Shown: positions 1-9,192, counted from the stretch's first letter. The stretch: DNA of 64,000 nucleotides from Arthrobacter sp. Soil764 (GCF_001428075.1 NZ_LMSI01000009.1:1-64000), one strand, 5' to 3'. Numbers and translations: made by a program. Notes: generated by a model not told the origin, from the sequence alone.

Positions 1-109
1 CTGGCTGCAAATTCCGCGCAATCTCAACGGAGTTAGAGAACTCCTTGCCGATCCGGGGGATCGGGACGATTGATTCATCTGATGCAATACGCAGACTGCT
101 AGTTGACAT
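1..109 (-). CDS. Possible partial hypothetical protein (N-terminal 36 residues)
   Basis: An open frame starts at an ATG at 107-109 and runs leftward off the window edge, reading about 36 residues beginning MSTSSLRIAS. No Shine-Dalgarno sequence is visible and no domain can be recognised in so short a piece. It may be chance. Confidence 0.3.
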   Translation of the reverse strand, partial: MSTSSLRIASDESIVPIPRIGKEFSNSVEIARNLQP

Positions 110-162
110 AATCACAATTATCGGCGTTTGATGCTCGGTGGCAGAGATGCCCAGACAAGCGA

Positions 163-196
163 GCAGGCGCTGGCGTTCGAAAACGCCAGCGCCTGC
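163..196 (-). terminator. Hairpin terminator after the MFS exporter gene
   Basis: A perfect 15-bp stem (163-177 with 182-196) closes on a CGAA tetraloop, 30 bp past the stop codon of the MFS gene. There is no U-tract, as is common for high-GC actinobacterial terminators. Confidence 0.6.
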
Positions 197-225
197 TAAA
201 GGCTGTTATGTAGAGAAAGCGGCAC

Positions 226-1668
226 TTAGACCGTTAGTTCGTCAGTGCTTGTGTCGGAGTTGTGGGCTTCGGGTGTTGGGTGTCCACTGAGCGTTGTTAG
301 GGCCAGTACGCCAGCGATGACGAGAATAGCGGCGGCGACTAGCAACGCTGTACTGTATCCCGCCGTGAGAGCTGCCCCGGGGCTGACGCCCGCGCGTTCG
401 TGCGGCGCTGAGATGGTGGCCGCGACAGCGGCCAGCACGGCTAGACCGAGAGCGACGCCGATCTGCTGGGCTGAGTTGAGCAGCGCCGAGGCGATCCCTG
501 CCTTGTCCTGGTCGACGTGGTAAACGGCGGCCTGTGTGAGCGCTATGACGCCCAGGCCGAATCCGAGGGCGAGTACGAACATGGCCGGTGCCAGGTGGAG
601 CCAGTAGCTGGCGTCCTCGGCGATGGTGGAAAACCAGAGCGCAGCGACGGCGCTGAGGAGTGCCCCCGTTGCAGCGACGAGACGCGGTGCTATCTTCAGC
701 AGAAGCTTCGGGGCACTACCGGCGGCCAGTATGAGTCCGGCAGCGAACGGCAGCCAGGCGGCACCGGTCTGGAGCGGGCTGAATTGCTGGACCTGCTGGA
801 GGTAGAGGGTGATGACATAGAAAGTGCCCATCGGGCCAATGGCGAGCAGGAGCATGGTGGCGTAGGCGCCGGTACGGTTGCGGTCTCTGAAGAGGCTTAG
901 GGGCACCAGAGGGTTTTTGCTGCGCGCCTGGGTGAGCGTGAATACCAGGAGCAGGAGCGCGGAAGCGCCGAAGAGGACCAGTGCAGCCGGGTCAGTGAAG
1001 CCGGCCTCACCGAAACGTGTAATCGCGTACACGAGCGCAACCATTCCACTGGTGCCCAGAACGGCACCGAGGATGCCGAGCTGTCCCTGATGGCCACCCT
1101 TGGTCGGGAGGGCCCGGCTGCCCAGGAGAACGAACAGGCCGATGGGGATGTTGATGAAAAACACCCAGCGCCAGCCCAGAGTGTCTGTCAGAACGCCTCC
1201 AAGAAGCAGGCCTATGACGATGCCGAGGGCGGACATCCCCCCATAGAGGGACAAGGCCCTGTCGCGCATCTTACGGTCCTGGAACGTAGTCGAAATCAGC
1301 GCCAGTGCGTTAGGTGCTGCCATGGCTGCACCCAAACCCTGGGCGGCCCTGGCGATGATGAGCACTTCTGTGCTCTGCCCGAGTCCTCCGGCCAAGGAGG
1401 CGAGTACGAAGATTGCGATGCCGAGCTGTAAGGTGCGACGCCGCCCCCACAGGTCGCCGATGCGGCCACCCAGCAGGAGCAATGCGCCAAACGCCAGGAT
1501 ATAGGCGTTGACAACCCATGGCAGGTGAAGGGCTCCCACGCCCAGGTCCCGCTGGATGCTGGGTAGTGCAATGTTCACGATCGAGTCATCCAGCACCAGC
1601 ATTAGCTGCGTGGTTGCGATGACCAGCAGGGGTATCAAACCGCTTTGCCGTCCTGTTTTGGGTGTCAA
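226..1668 (-). CDS. MFS transporter, DHA2 (EmrB/QacA-type) drug exporter
   Basis: A 480-residue, very hydrophobic protein with the 14-helix organisation of the DHA2 drug:proton antiporters. The first helix carries LDDSIVNIALPSI, matching the family motif LDxTIVNVALP, and the loop after helix 2 carries GGRIGDLWGRRR (MFS motif A). It should sit in the cytoplasmic membrane and export hydrophobic compounds; the substrate cannot be read from sequence. It is transcribed alone, away from the cupin gene. Two CsoR-like palindromes lie 50-100 bp upstream of its start, so expression may respond to a metal or reactive sulfur/aldehyde species. Confidence 0.9.
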   Translation of the reverse strand: MTPKTGRQSGLIPLLVIATTQLMLVLDDSIVNIALPSIQRDLGVGALHLPWVVNAYILAFGALLLLGGRIGDLWGRRRTLQLGIAIFVLASLAGGLGQSTEVLIIARAAQGLGAAMAAPNALALISTTFQDRKMRDRALSLYGGMSALGIVIGLLLGGVLTDTLGWRWVFFINIPIGLFVLLGSRALPTKGGHQGQLGILGAVLGTSGMVALVYAITRFGEAGFTDPAALVLFGASALLLLVFTLTQARSKNPLVPLSLFRDRNRTGAYATMLLLAIGPMGTFYVITLYLQQVQQFSPLQTGAAWLPFAAGLILAAGSAPKLLLKIAPRLVAATGALLSAVAALWFSTIAEDASYWLHLAPAMFVLALGFGLGVIALTQAAVYHVDQDKAGIASALLNSAQQIGVALGLAVLAAVAATISAPHERAGVSPGAALTAGYSTALLVAAAILVIAGVLALTTLSGHPTPEAHNSDTSTDELTV

Positions 1669-1719
1669 TTCGTCTCCTACGTTCCGGTGGGAACTACTCC
1701 ACTTCTCACTTCGTACTGG

Positions 1720-1734
1720 TACCCCCTGGGGGTA
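1720..1734. promoter_or_regulatory. CsoR/RcnR-family-like operator 1
   Basis: TACCCCC-T-GGGGGTA is a perfect palindrome 52 bp upstream of the exporter start. It fits the known CsoR-family (copper) operator form of TACCCC/GGGGTA arms. No csoR-like gene is visible in the window. Confidence 0.6.
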
Positions 1735-1752
1735 TCGGTGCTATCCCAATTT

Positions 1753-1769
1753 ATACCCCCTAGGGGTAT
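1753..1769. promoter_or_regulatory. CsoR/RcnR-family-like operator 2
   Basis: ATACCCC-CTA-GGGGTAT is a second palindrome of the same type. Its centre lies 34 bp from that of the first, about three helical turns, so both could be bound on one DNA face. Confidence 0.6.
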
Positions 1770-2038
1770 CCGCGTCAAGTGAAGCGGACAGTCTGAGGTG
1801 GGTATAGGAGCAAACGCGGACGCATGGTTTCGTCCCGTGGCCCTCCAAATCCTCGATGGGAGATAGGTGGTTCGACGGTTCCGGTCCTCGATGACACATG
1901 GCCTGAGCGGGGTTCCAGTGTGCCCAGTTTTGGGTGGCAGTACAGCTTTCGTACTTGTCTGGTCCACAGAGCAAGTCGCTGAATTGAAGTAAGGCGTCAG
2001 CGCCGACGTCTTACACGACGAAGGAGTAGAGGAAGAAT

Positions 2039-2434
2039 ATGACTGCAAACCTCGCGCGCATGCAGAAGGCCAATTTTGTTGACGAGGACGAATACGAACT
2101 CATTACTATCGGGCGGATTACGAAGAGGATGGTGACCCTTGAGGGGGCCAGCGCTCTTCTCGTCCGTTTCCCTGTGGGGGCCTCGGTGACGGAGGACGCG
2201 GTAAAGACCGGAATTCTCGACACGGATATGTGTCCAATGCCGCATGTCGCCTACATACTTCAAGGCAGTCTGGGGGTTCGACAGCGTAGCGGATCTGAGG
2301 AGGAATTCTCTGCCGGAGACCTTATGATGTTGCCCCCGGAGCATGAAGCATGGACCGTCGGGGACGAGGATTGCGTCTTTATCGAATTCATGCGCGGGAC
2401 CAGTGACGTCTACGATTACTGGCCGGAGCACTGA
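2039..2434 (+). CDS. Cupin-domain protein
   Basis: A 131-residue single-domain protein with the cupin pattern: a central CPMPHVAYILQGSLGV strand-turn region and a C-terminal FSAGDLMMLPPEHEAW segment matching cupin motif 2 (GDxxxxPxxxxH). Only some canonical metal ligands are present (one His in each motif), so it may be a binding protein rather than a dioxygenase. An AGGAG at 2022-2026, 12 bp before the ATG, fits a ribosome site. It is transcribed divergently from the exporter and ends at a strong hairpin. Confidence 0.75.
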   Translation: MTANLARMQKANFVDEDEYELITIGRITKRMVTLEGASALLVRFPVGASVTEDAVKTGILDTDMCPMPHVAYILQGSLGVRQRSGSEEEFSAGDLMMLPPEHEAWTVGDEDCVFIEFMRGTSDVYDYWPEH

Positions 2435-2503
2435 GACGGGTCAGCCTGCACGATGTGATGTCCTTGCACGGTGAGCGCGAGAGATTGCGCTCATCAAGGG
2501 CAT

Positions 2504-2543
2504 GGCCTCCCGTTAGGCAAGTAGTAGTGCCTAACGGGAGGCC
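2504..2543 (+). terminator. Strong hairpin between convergent genes
   Basis: A perfect 16-bp stem (2504-2519 with 2528-2543) and an 8-nt loop, between the cupin gene and the convergent glucosidase gene. No U-tract. Probably a terminator for the cupin gene, perhaps acting on both strands. Confidence 0.65.
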
Positions 2544-2693
2544 TGTTACGCGGGAGACAACGAACTCACATCCGTCTGGCCTGGACTCTTGCCCTTACGG
2601 CTGCCAGAAGTTTTTAGCGGACTATCCCTGTCCGGCATCGTATTCATAGTCTGCACAGTATGACGCCGTCGGGTTGGACGGCAGCCAAGCTGC

Positions 2694-4850
2694 CTACTTC
2701 TTTCGCCGGCGGTCTGCCTGTTCTACCAGTTCCGTAATCCATGGCCGATGTCCGCGTCGAAATTCCATCCACTCCGGCAGGCCCTGAATGGACGGGCCAG
2801 ACTTGTCGATGTCGATAGTGATTCGACCGCCACCAACCGGTGCGTTGGTGATGCGCAGATCCCCGTAGGTTTCGGGCAGTACAGGATCCATCCATAGTTC
2901 CCGACGGGAGACATGAACGTCGTACTGCATCAGGTTTGTCACCAGGAGGATTGGGGCGGTTGCTGCCCAAGCCTGGGGCGAGCACGCGGTTGGATAAGGT
3001 ACGGGTTCGGCGAACTGGTCGCGGCTGAAGCCGCAGAAGAGCTCGGGCAAGCGCCCACCTGACCATTCCGCGGCTTCCAGCATCGCAGTAGAAATACGCT
3101 GAGCTTCCTCCACGAAGCCGTATCGCAGCAGACCGGCCGCGATGATGGCATTGTCGTGGGGCCACACTGAACCGTTGTGATAGCTGGCCGGGTTGTATGC
3201 ACCCATGTCGCTGGCCAGGGTCCGTATACCCCACCCGCTGAACATTTCCGGAGACATAAGCCGCTCGACAACCTGGGAAGCCTTGTCCTCGTCAACGAGG
3301 CCGTACACGAGACAGTGGCCCATGTTGGAGGCACAGGCGTCCACCTGGCGTTTCCTGCCGTCGAGGGCTATTGCAAAGTACCCGCGATCCGGAATCCAGA
3401 ACTGCTCGTTAAACCTTCGTTTGAGCTCTGCTGCCCGATCGGAGAGTTCATCTCCCCGTGCGGTGTCCCCAGCGTCGTATGCCATCCAGGCGCGCGCAGT
3501 GTACGCGGCATAGACATAGGCCTGAACTTCACAGAGCGCGATCGGGGGCTCCGCAAGTGTTCCATCGGCAAAATTGATCCCGTCCCAGGAGTCCTTCCAG
3601 CCCTGGTTGATCAGCCCTTGGTCGTTGAGACGTTCATATTCGACGAAACCGTCGCCATCTTTGTCCCCGTAATGCCGTATCCAATCCAAGGCGCGGTCCG
3701 CGTGAGGCAGTAAATCAGCGATAATATCAGCGCCAAATCCCCACCGGCTGACGGCTCCAAGCACATCCACAAACAGTGGCGTCGCGTCGACGCTCCCGTA
3801 GTAGGCCGATTTGCCTCCAAGGGCCAAACCAGCGTTGACGCTAAACCTTACTTCGTGCAGGATCTTGCCGGGCTCTTCCTCCGTCAGCGGGTCCACGACG
3901 CTTCCTTGCCGGTCCGCCAGCGTCTGCAGTGTCCCTAGGGCCAGTGATGGATCCACCGGTAACGCCATTTCTGAGGCCCACAAGGAATCACGGCCAAAGA
4001 GCGTCATGAACCACGGGGCACCTGCAGCCACCACAACACGCTCTGGATGGTTCGGGTCCTCAATCCGGAGGGCACCCAAGTCATCGTAGCTCCGCCGCAA
4101 GGTCCGCTCTATGGATCGATTACTCATGTGTACGACCGGAATCTTGGCAACCCATTCCTTGCGGCGCCGGTCACTTGGGGACAACACTTCCCCATCAGGG
4201 TGGACGAGTGCAGCGCTCCGCGCGGAGCCTTCGACCTCGGCCGTAGCACTGACAATCGCGCTCCAGTGACCGTGTGGCGGGACCGATATCCGATAGGTGA
4301 CCGCTTCCGGCTTCACGTCGGCTCCTGGCGCCTGAATGACGACCCGCTTTCGCATGCCTTGCCAAGCCCCGTCAATGGTCAACTGGTCCCGGTCGACATG
4401 GCGGCTTGCGTCCCACGTTCGTTGAATCCGGGCTTCCTTCACTTCGAAAAGGTCCGCGAAATCCGCTTCAACCTCCAGGGACATCACGCACTGGACGGGC
4501 TTTGTTGAGAAATTGCGAACCGTAAGTTGTTCTCGGAGACCGGCCCCGACTTCCCGCAGCCGCTCTACAATCAGCGGACTGTCCGCGTATCCGTCGGATC
4601 GGGGAACCCGACCTGCAAACAGCGCACGGAAAGGCTCCCGGGTCTCGGCAGCCAGGGACTCCAGCGGTTGACTGTTGACTGTCAGGTTCCAGCGGGACAG
4701 GAAGCGGGTGTCCTGGACGAACAGGCCATGCGGGTGCTCAGGATGAATGTCGCCATTGGGTAAGGAAATGCAGAACGAGGTTTCCTCGACCAGGGTGACG
4801 GTCCCTGCCCCTACTGGCCCGGCCGCCGTGTCAGCATTCCATCCAGCCAT
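2694..4850 (-). CDS. Amylo-alpha-1,6-glucosidase / glycogen debranching-type enzyme
   Basis: A 718-residue protein. The N-terminal 200 residues form the beta-rich glycogen-debranching N domain (DTRFLSRWNL is typical). The rest is an (alpha/alpha)6-barrel glycosidase domain with LFGRDSLWASE, DGDGFVEYE, GWKDSWD and NGSVWPHDNAI. The acidic residues in these segments are the likely catalytic ones. Expected to hydrolyse alpha-1,6 or related glucosidic bonds in the cytoplasm. The ATG at 4850 is chosen over one 33 bp upstream because a GGAGG lies just before it and the family usually starts near here. No sugar transporter or other glycogen gene is adjacent. Confidence 0.85.
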   Translation of the reverse strand: MAGWNADTAAGPVGAGTVTLVEETSFCISLPNGDIHPEHPHGLFVQDTRFLSRWNLTVNSQPLESLAAETREPFRALFAGRVPRSDGYADSPLIVERLREVGAGLREQLTVRNFSTKPVQCVMSLEVEADFADLFEVKEARIQRTWDASRHVDRDQLTIDGAWQGMRKRVVIQAPGADVKPEAVTYRISVPPHGHWSAIVSATAEVEGSARSAALVHPDGEVLSPSDRRRKEWVAKIPVVHMSNRSIERTLRRSYDDLGALRIEDPNHPERVVVAAGAPWFMTLFGRDSLWASEMALPVDPSLALGTLQTLADRQGSVVDPLTEEEPGKILHEVRFSVNAGLALGGKSAYYGSVDATPLFVDVLGAVSRWGFGADIIADLLPHADRALDWIRHYGDKDGDGFVEYERLNDQGLINQGWKDSWDGINFADGTLAEPPIALCEVQAYVYAAYTARAWMAYDAGDTARGDELSDRAAELKRRFNEQFWIPDRGYFAIALDGRKRQVDACASNMGHCLVYGLVDEDKASQVVERLMSPEMFSGWGIRTLASDMGAYNPASYHNGSVWPHDNAIIAAGLLRYGFVEEAQRISTAMLEAAEWSGGRLPELFCGFSRDQFAEPVPYPTACSPQAWAATAPILLVTNLMQYDVHVSRRELWMDPVLPETYGDLRITNAPVGGGRITIDIDKSGPSIQGLPEWMEFRRGHRPWITELVEQADRRRKK

Positions 4851-5080
4851 CCTGGTTCCTCCAAGAAAGCAGCGCCGACACAACGTGGTCTCTTCGACAC
4901 GCTTGGGCGACGGCTTGTTTACTTGACCCTACTCTCCCGCGGCAAAGGGGTGTAGACCCTGTTCCATATCCTGCGTTGCATCCAGACAAGGAACTGGACC
5001 AGCGGATCAGACGGCGTAAAAGCAGGGAAAGGTGGCGAGCCTACAATCTTCAGAGGCATCTGGAATCGGGGCACTAAACG

Positions 5081-5809
5081 CTAGAAGGCTGCTGCTCGAG
5101 GAGTGAACCAACCGGAGAACTCCTCTGCCCACTCGTGTGGACCAACAAATCCGATAGAGCCCAACTGCCGTGCATCCTCACAGCGGCGAAGACCCCACCA
5201 CAGATCGTAGAGGACCCGCGGGGCGACATGGATCTGAAGATCCGGGGTACGTTCTGAGCGGCCGATGCTCGCGGTTGTCTTGCTGTTTTCCCTGCAGATC
5301 CAACCCTGGAAGGGTGCTCCCCTGACGTTGTCGAACTCGAATGCCAGGACAAGCGACTTCCGAGGCAGGGAATCTGTCACGAGGCTGCGGCCCATGTGTT
5401 CGAGCAGTGTGCCAAGACCTGCCCGCAGATCATTCTCAAAGGGCTCTTGCCATCGACTTGCCCAGAGACCGAGCGACTCCAAGGTCTCGCGCAACCCGTA
5501 GCCGATCGGCGTCAATCTGTAGCGGCGCGAGCCGCGGGGGCCGGTTTCATCGTTGCGAACGACAAGCTCCAGCTGGACCAGCCGCTTAAGCCGCTGGGAG
5601 AGCAGCGTCCGTGAGAGATCAGGCAGCGCGCGGGACATATCATTGAACCCCATCTCACCGCCGAGCAGTTCACGCACGATCAACAGGGACCAGCGGTCGC
5701 CCAGCAGCCGCAGCCCTTGCGATATGGACCAATAGTCGGCACTCAGGCGCCCGGCAGTATCCGCCAGGTCGTCGTGTTCTCGGGGGAGTTGCTCTGCAAT
5801 GGTCGTCAT
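5081..5809 (-). CDS. HxlR-family regulator with C-terminal SCP2-like domain
   Basis: A 242-residue protein. Residues about 25-120 form an HxlR winged helix (GDRWSLLIVRELLGGEMGF, then LSQRLKRLVQLELV). Residues about 130-240 resemble an SCP2 sterol-carrier-like pocket, as found in a class of actinobacterial regulators, which could bind a hydrophobic or amine ligand. The frame stays open far upstream into the next gene, but the ATG at 5809 gives normal family length. A palindrome 67-85 bp upstream recurs in front of two catabolic operons at 19.2 and 22.6 kb, so this is the best candidate for their regulator, with autoregulation. That link is inference. Confidence 0.8.
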   Translation of the reverse strand: MTTIAEQLPREHDDLADTAGRLSADYWSISQGLRLLGDRWSLLIVRELLGGEMGFNDMSRALPDLSRTLLSQRLKRLVQLELVVRNDETGPRGSRRYRLTPIGYGLRETLESLGLWASRWQEPFENDLRAGLGTLLEHMGRSLVTDSLPRKSLVLAFEFDNVRGAPFQGWICRENSKTTASIGRSERTPDLQIHVAPRVLYDLWWGLRRCEDARQLGSIGFVGPHEWAEEFSGWFTPRAAAF

Positions 5810-5875
5810 CGTCCCTGAGCTCCAAGCGGTCTGTGAGTAGTGCTGCCGCCATTCTTCCCGACCGGTCAGGCAGCT

Positions 5876-5894
5876 GTATGTGCGCCGTGCACAT
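5876..5894. promoter_or_regulatory. Shared catabolic operator, copy 1
   Basis: GTATGTGCGCCGTGCACAT contains the inverted repeat TATGTGC-N5-GCACATA. Near-identical copies lie at 19222-19240 and 22581-22599. Copies 1 and 3 share 22 of 23 bases over 5872-5894 and 22577-22599. Confidence 0.75.
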
Positions 5895-5949
5895 AAGTTG
5901 ACGCCAAGCTGTCCGTGGTGGACCTTCTCCCATTCTGTCTTTGAAAGAA

Positions 5950-5989
5950 GAATCGGAGGTTGGGCTGCTAACCGCCCCACCTCCGATTC
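5950..5989 (-). terminator. Terminator of the MBL-fold hydrolase gene
   Basis: An 11-bp perfect stem (5950-5960 with 5979-5989) followed on the minus strand by a T-rich run (CTTCTTTC). It separates the hydrolase unit from the HxlR gene, which therefore has its own promoter. Confidence 0.7.
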
Positions 5990-6000
5990 CAGTCCTCTTG

Positions 6001-6780
6001 CTAGAGCCGGATGTCGGCAGACTCCCCCGGCTTTAGGGCGATGAGCAGATCGCTCAGCCCAGCGTCCGCAAAGAGTTTGCTGATCTGATCCGCATTTTGG
6101 CTGAAATGTGCCCACGAATCCTCGTGCACTGGAACGACCTTTTTAGCACCCATGATCTTGGCCGCTTCGAGGGCGCGGTCATTGCTGAGAGTTATATACG
6201 CCCCATCAGCAATCACATCGAATTTAGCGCCGCCGACGAAGAGTACAGCGATGTCAATGGTTGGAAAACGGTCCGCGATTTCGCGCACGATATCCAGCTC
6301 GGAGTTGTCACCGCTGATGTACACCGTCGGTATGCCCTCCGCTTCGAGAACAAAGCCGATCACCGGACCAAGCGCGTCCCACACGCCCTCCGGGCCGTGA
6401 TGCGCCGGCACTGCCGTGATCTTCATCTGCCTGCCATCGGGAAGCGCCACGGTATGAACGTCGTAGTCGCTGATCCCCAGGACGTTGGGGCCAAAGCTCC
6501 CCGCGGCCTCCGTCGTGGTGAGGGCAAGCGGCACCATCGTGAGAAAACCCCGACCGGCCACGTCCAGATTGTCGATGTGCTCGTGGGAAGCGAGAGCCAG
6601 GTCAACCTGACCAAGCTCCTCGGGGGTGGCGCTCGGGCCGAGCTTCTTGGTAACGGGCCCGGCGATCGGGTGGTGGTAGACCTGGGGAGAATCAAAGGTC
6701 GGGTCAGTGATCATCCGGTAGCCGGCGATCTCGAGGAGCAGGGTCGGTCCTCCAACGAGGGTTACTTTGACGTCGTCCAT
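6001..6780 (-). CDS. MBL-fold metal-dependent hydrolase (UlaG-like)
   Basis: A 259-residue metallo-beta-lactamase-fold protein. ASHEHIDNLD at about 64-73 corresponds to the HxHxDH metal motif with Asn in the last position, as in many UlaG-like lactonases. PAHHGPEG (about 125), YISGDNSELD (about 155) and a late VPVHEDSW (about 217) supply further ligands. Likely a soluble Zn or Mn hydrolase; substrate unknown. The AGGA 9 bp before the ATG supports the start. It follows the PAS gene by 42 bp on the same strand, so the two probably share a transcript. Confidence 0.8.
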   Translation of the reverse strand: MDDVKVTLVGGPTLLLEIAGYRMITDPTFDSPQVYHHPIAGPVTKKLGPSATPEELGQVDLALASHEHIDNLDVAGRGFLTMVPLALTTTEAAGSFGPNVLGISDYDVHTVALPDGRQMKITAVPAHHGPEGVWDALGPVIGFVLEAEGIPTVYISGDNSELDIVREIADRFPTIDIAVLFVGGAKFDVIADGAYITLSNDRALEAAKIMGAKKVVPVHEDSWAHFSQNADQISKLFADAGLSDLLIALKPGESADIRL

Positions 6781-6822
6781 AATTTCAGTCCTATCGGTTC
6801 GGTGCGCCTGATTACGGGAAGT

Positions 6823-7245
6823 TCAGCTTTTGCTCATCATCTGAGCCGTGATGTCTTCTGCCCCGTGCAGGACGTAGACGAGCTTGCCCTCATCGTCGAA
6901 CGCCGGGGCGTTCAGGGGCTGGAACCAGCGGGGCTCGAAAATTCCGTCCGAGTTCTCAATGTCATAGCGAACAGGCGGAAGAATGTCGATTTTTCCGGTC
7001 TCGACAACAAGCTCGATGGAGCTTCGCAGAATCTCTGTTCCCTTCGCATCAGGGTTGTCCGGGTTGTCCGGAAAAGCGTCAAGGATATCCATGCCGACGA
7101 TTCCGTCACGGCTCTTTCCCGTAGATGCAAGGAACGAGTCAGTGGCGGCGACAATCGTCCTGTCAGGGGCGACGATGATGTATTGGTTCGGCAGACTTTC
7201 GAAGATTCTCTGGAAGTCGGGGTTACGTGCATCTGAGGATGACAC
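6823..7245 (-). CDS. PAS-domain protein
   Basis: A 140-residue protein that is essentially one PAS domain: FESLPNQYIIVAPDRTIV, then FLASTGKSRDGIVGMDILDAF, and a C-terminal beta sheet ending LVYVLHGAEDIT. There is no kinase, HTH or cyclase domain, so it would act as a free-standing sensor or adaptor. The start is a GTG with AAAGGAA before it. It lies just upstream of the MBL-fold gene in what looks like a two-gene unit. Confidence 0.8.
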   Translation of the reverse strand: MSSSDARNPDFQRIFESLPNQYIIVAPDRTIVAATDSFLASTGKSRDGIVGMDILDAFPDNPDNPDAKGTEILRSSIELVVETGKIDILPPVRYDIENSDGIFEPRWFQPLNAPAFDDEGKLVYVLHGAEDITAQMMSKS

Positions 7246-7416
7246 TTTCGGTTCCTTTCCTGATAAGCGACGTTTTCGCGTCTCGTAATGCCATTGGAGC
7301 AGCTGGCCGCGCCCCTAACTAGTGCAAGACATGGACCGGAACGTCCAGTTGCCTCGACCACGAAACCGCGGATGACCGTCAGCCTGGGCCATCTACGGCG
7401 AGGTGTCCCAGGCCAA

Positions 7417-7902
7417 CTAGAGGCCGAAGGCGGTTCCGTGACCGTGTTCGAATACGAGGTTGGTCTGGGTGCCTGCGACGGCAGGATTCGAAGACAAGTG
7501 GTCCAGCACGAATTGACGGATGTGCTCAGTGTTTTTGGCCGTGATGTGGATCAAGAAATCGTCGGCACCGCCCAGTACGAAGAACTGCTTAATTTCGGGA
7601 AGGTCCCGCAACTCGTTACCGAAGGCGTTCATGAGGTGACGGGCACCAGGCCTAAGCCGCACGCTCACCAGGGCCTGGAGGGGCAAACCCATCGCTTCGG
7701 GTGCGACTTCGACGGTGAACCGCTTGATCACCCCCGACTCCTTGAGCGCCTTAAGGCGCGCAAGACAGGTTGACGGCGCAAGCCCCAGGGCTTCCGACAA
7801 CGACTGATTTGTACGCCTCGAATTCTTGGACAACAGACCCAGAAGCCTCTGGTCGACTTCGTCCAGAGTCACCTGCTGCAGTTTCTGCGGGTCGGACATC
7901 AT
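7417..7902 (-). CDS. aldR: Lrp/AsnC-family regulator, probable AldR
   Basis: A 161-residue Lrp/AsnC protein. Residues about 15-65 form the N-terminal helix-turn-helix (LDEVDQRLLGLLSKNSRRTN, LGLAPSTCLARLKAL); residues about 70-150 form the RAM effector-binding domain. A GAGGAG lies before the tandem ATG ATG at 7902. It is divergent from alanine dehydrogenase, the arrangement in which AldR controls ald in mycobacteria and other actinobacteria. Alanine is the likely effector, by analogy. Confidence 0.88.
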   Translation of the reverse strand: MMSDPQKLQQVTLDEVDQRLLGLLSKNSRRTNQSLSEALGLAPSTCLARLKALKESGVIKRFTVEVAPEAMGLPLQALVSVRLRPGARHLMNAFGNELRDLPEIKQFFVLGGADDFLIHITAKNTEHIRQFVLDHLSSNPAVAGTQTNLVFEHGHGTAFGL

Positions 7903-8035
7903 GTAACGCTCCTCACAACGCAGGAATTTGCCAGTTACTGGCATTCTGCCGTAGATCCTGTGCTGAAACACGTCTTGCCCGCAGTTTCTGTCATTCTTTT
8001 TCCCACAAGCATCAATCTCCTCAGAAAGCGTGAGC

Positions 8036-9151
8036 ATGATCATCTCCGTCCCCAAGGAAATCAAGAACAACGAGTTCCGCGTGGCCATCACGGCTGCCGG
8101 CGTGCATGAATTCAAAGCAAACGGCCACGACGTGCTCGTGGAAACCGGTGCCGGCGCCGGTTCCGGCATTAGCGATCAGGAGTACGCACTCGCCGGAGCT
8201 GAGATCGTTCAGACTGCAGACGAGGTCTGGGCCCGAGCCGACATGGTGATGAAGGTTAAGGAACCCGTGGCGTCCGAATACCGCCACTTCCGCGAGGGAC
8301 TGCTCCTTTTCACCTACCTTCACCTTGCCGCGGAGCTGGCACTCACTCAGGCGCTTGTCGACTCCGGCGTCACGGCCATCGCTTATGAGACGGTCCAGGA
8401 AGGCCGGGCGCTGCCGCTGCTCGCACCCATGTCCGAAGTGGCCGGCCGGCTCTCCGTTCAGGTCGGCGCGACCTCCCTCATGGCGCCCGCCGGCGGCAAA
8501 GGCGTGCTGCTCGGCGGCGTACCCGGCGTCCGCCCCGCGAAAGTGGTGGTCCTCGGTGCAGGTGTCGCAGGCACCAACGCCGCCATCATGGCCCTCGGCC
8601 TCGGTGCCGATGTCACCATTCTGGACATCAACATCAACCGTCTGCGCGAACTCGACGCCCAGTACCAGGGCCGGCTCAAAACCGTGGCGTCGAACTCGTA
8701 CGAGATCGAAAAGTCAGTGATCGATGCTGATCTCGTCATCGGCTCCGTTCTGATTCCGGGAGCGAAGGCTCCCAAGCTCGTCACCAACGACCTCGTGGCC
8801 CGGATGAAGCCCGGCTCGGTCCTGGTGGACATCGCGGTGGACCAGGGCGGCTGCTTCGAGGACACGCACCCCACCACGCATCAGGAACCCACGTACAAGG
8901 TTCACGAGACGATCTTCTACTGCGTGGCCAACATGCCCGGCGCTGTCCCGAACACCTCCACCTACGCGCTGACCAACGTCACGCTCCGCTACGCGGTTGC
9001 TTTGGCCAACTACGGTGTCAAGGGTGCTTTCGACCGGCTCCCCGCTCTGGCCGGCGGTCTGAACGTGGCGGCGGGAAAGGTCACTCACAAGTCTGTCAGC
9101 GATGCCCATGGACATGACCTCGCCGACTGGCAGGACCTCGTGACGGTTTAG
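8036..9151 (+). CDS. ald: Alanine dehydrogenase
   Basis: A 371-residue NAD-dependent L-alanine dehydrogenase, interconverting alanine and pyruvate plus ammonia. The N terminus [16 protein letters not shown] matches the family start exactly, which favours the ATG at 8036 over a GTG six bases upstream. Visible motifs are VKVKEP-like MKVKEP (substrate-binding Lys), [11 protein letters not shown] (catalytic His), the Rossmann [14 protein letters not shown] at about 170, and [12 protein letters not shown] with the catalytic Asp at about 269. It is divergent from its Lrp-type regulator and ends at a strong hairpin. Confidence 0.95.
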   Translation: MIISVPKEIKNNEFRVAITAAGVHEFKANGHDVLVETGAGAGSGISDQEYALAGAEIVQTADEVWARADMVMKVKEPVASEYRHFREGLLLFTYLHLAAELALTQALVDSGVTAIAYETVQEGRALPLLAPMSEVAGRLSVQVGATSLMAPAGGKGVLLGGVPGVRPAKVVVLGAGVAGTNAAIMALGLGADVTILDININRLRELDAQYQGRLKTVASNSYEIEKSVIDADLVIGSVLIPGAKAPKLVTNDLVARMKPGSVLVDIAVDQGGCFEDTHPTTHQEPTYKVHETIFYCVANMPGAVPNTSTYALTNVTLRYAVALANYGVKGAFDRLPALAGGLNVAAGKVTHKSVSDAHGHDLADWQDLVTV

Positions 9152-9156
9152 GACAT

Positions 9157-9192
9157 CGGCTGTGCCTGCCCGAGAGAAGGCAGGCACAGCCG
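9157..9192 (+). terminator. Terminator after ald
   Basis: A perfect 14-bp GC-rich stem (9157-9170 with 9179-9192) with an 8-nt loop, starting 6 bp after the ald stop codon. No U-tract. Confidence 0.7.

Noticed and set aside
517..900. Plus-strand open frames opposite the MFS exporter gene
   Set aside because: They are shadows of the high-GC coding strand, with biased composition and no ribosome sites.
5950..5989. Riboswitch or attenuator before the HxlR gene
   Set aside because: The hairpin with following T-rich run fits simple termination of the upstream hydrolase gene.
6097..7236. A 379-codon open frame on the plus strand across the MBL-fold and PAS genes
   Set aside because: It lies opposite two genes with clear domains; its translation has no recognisable motif and no start signal.
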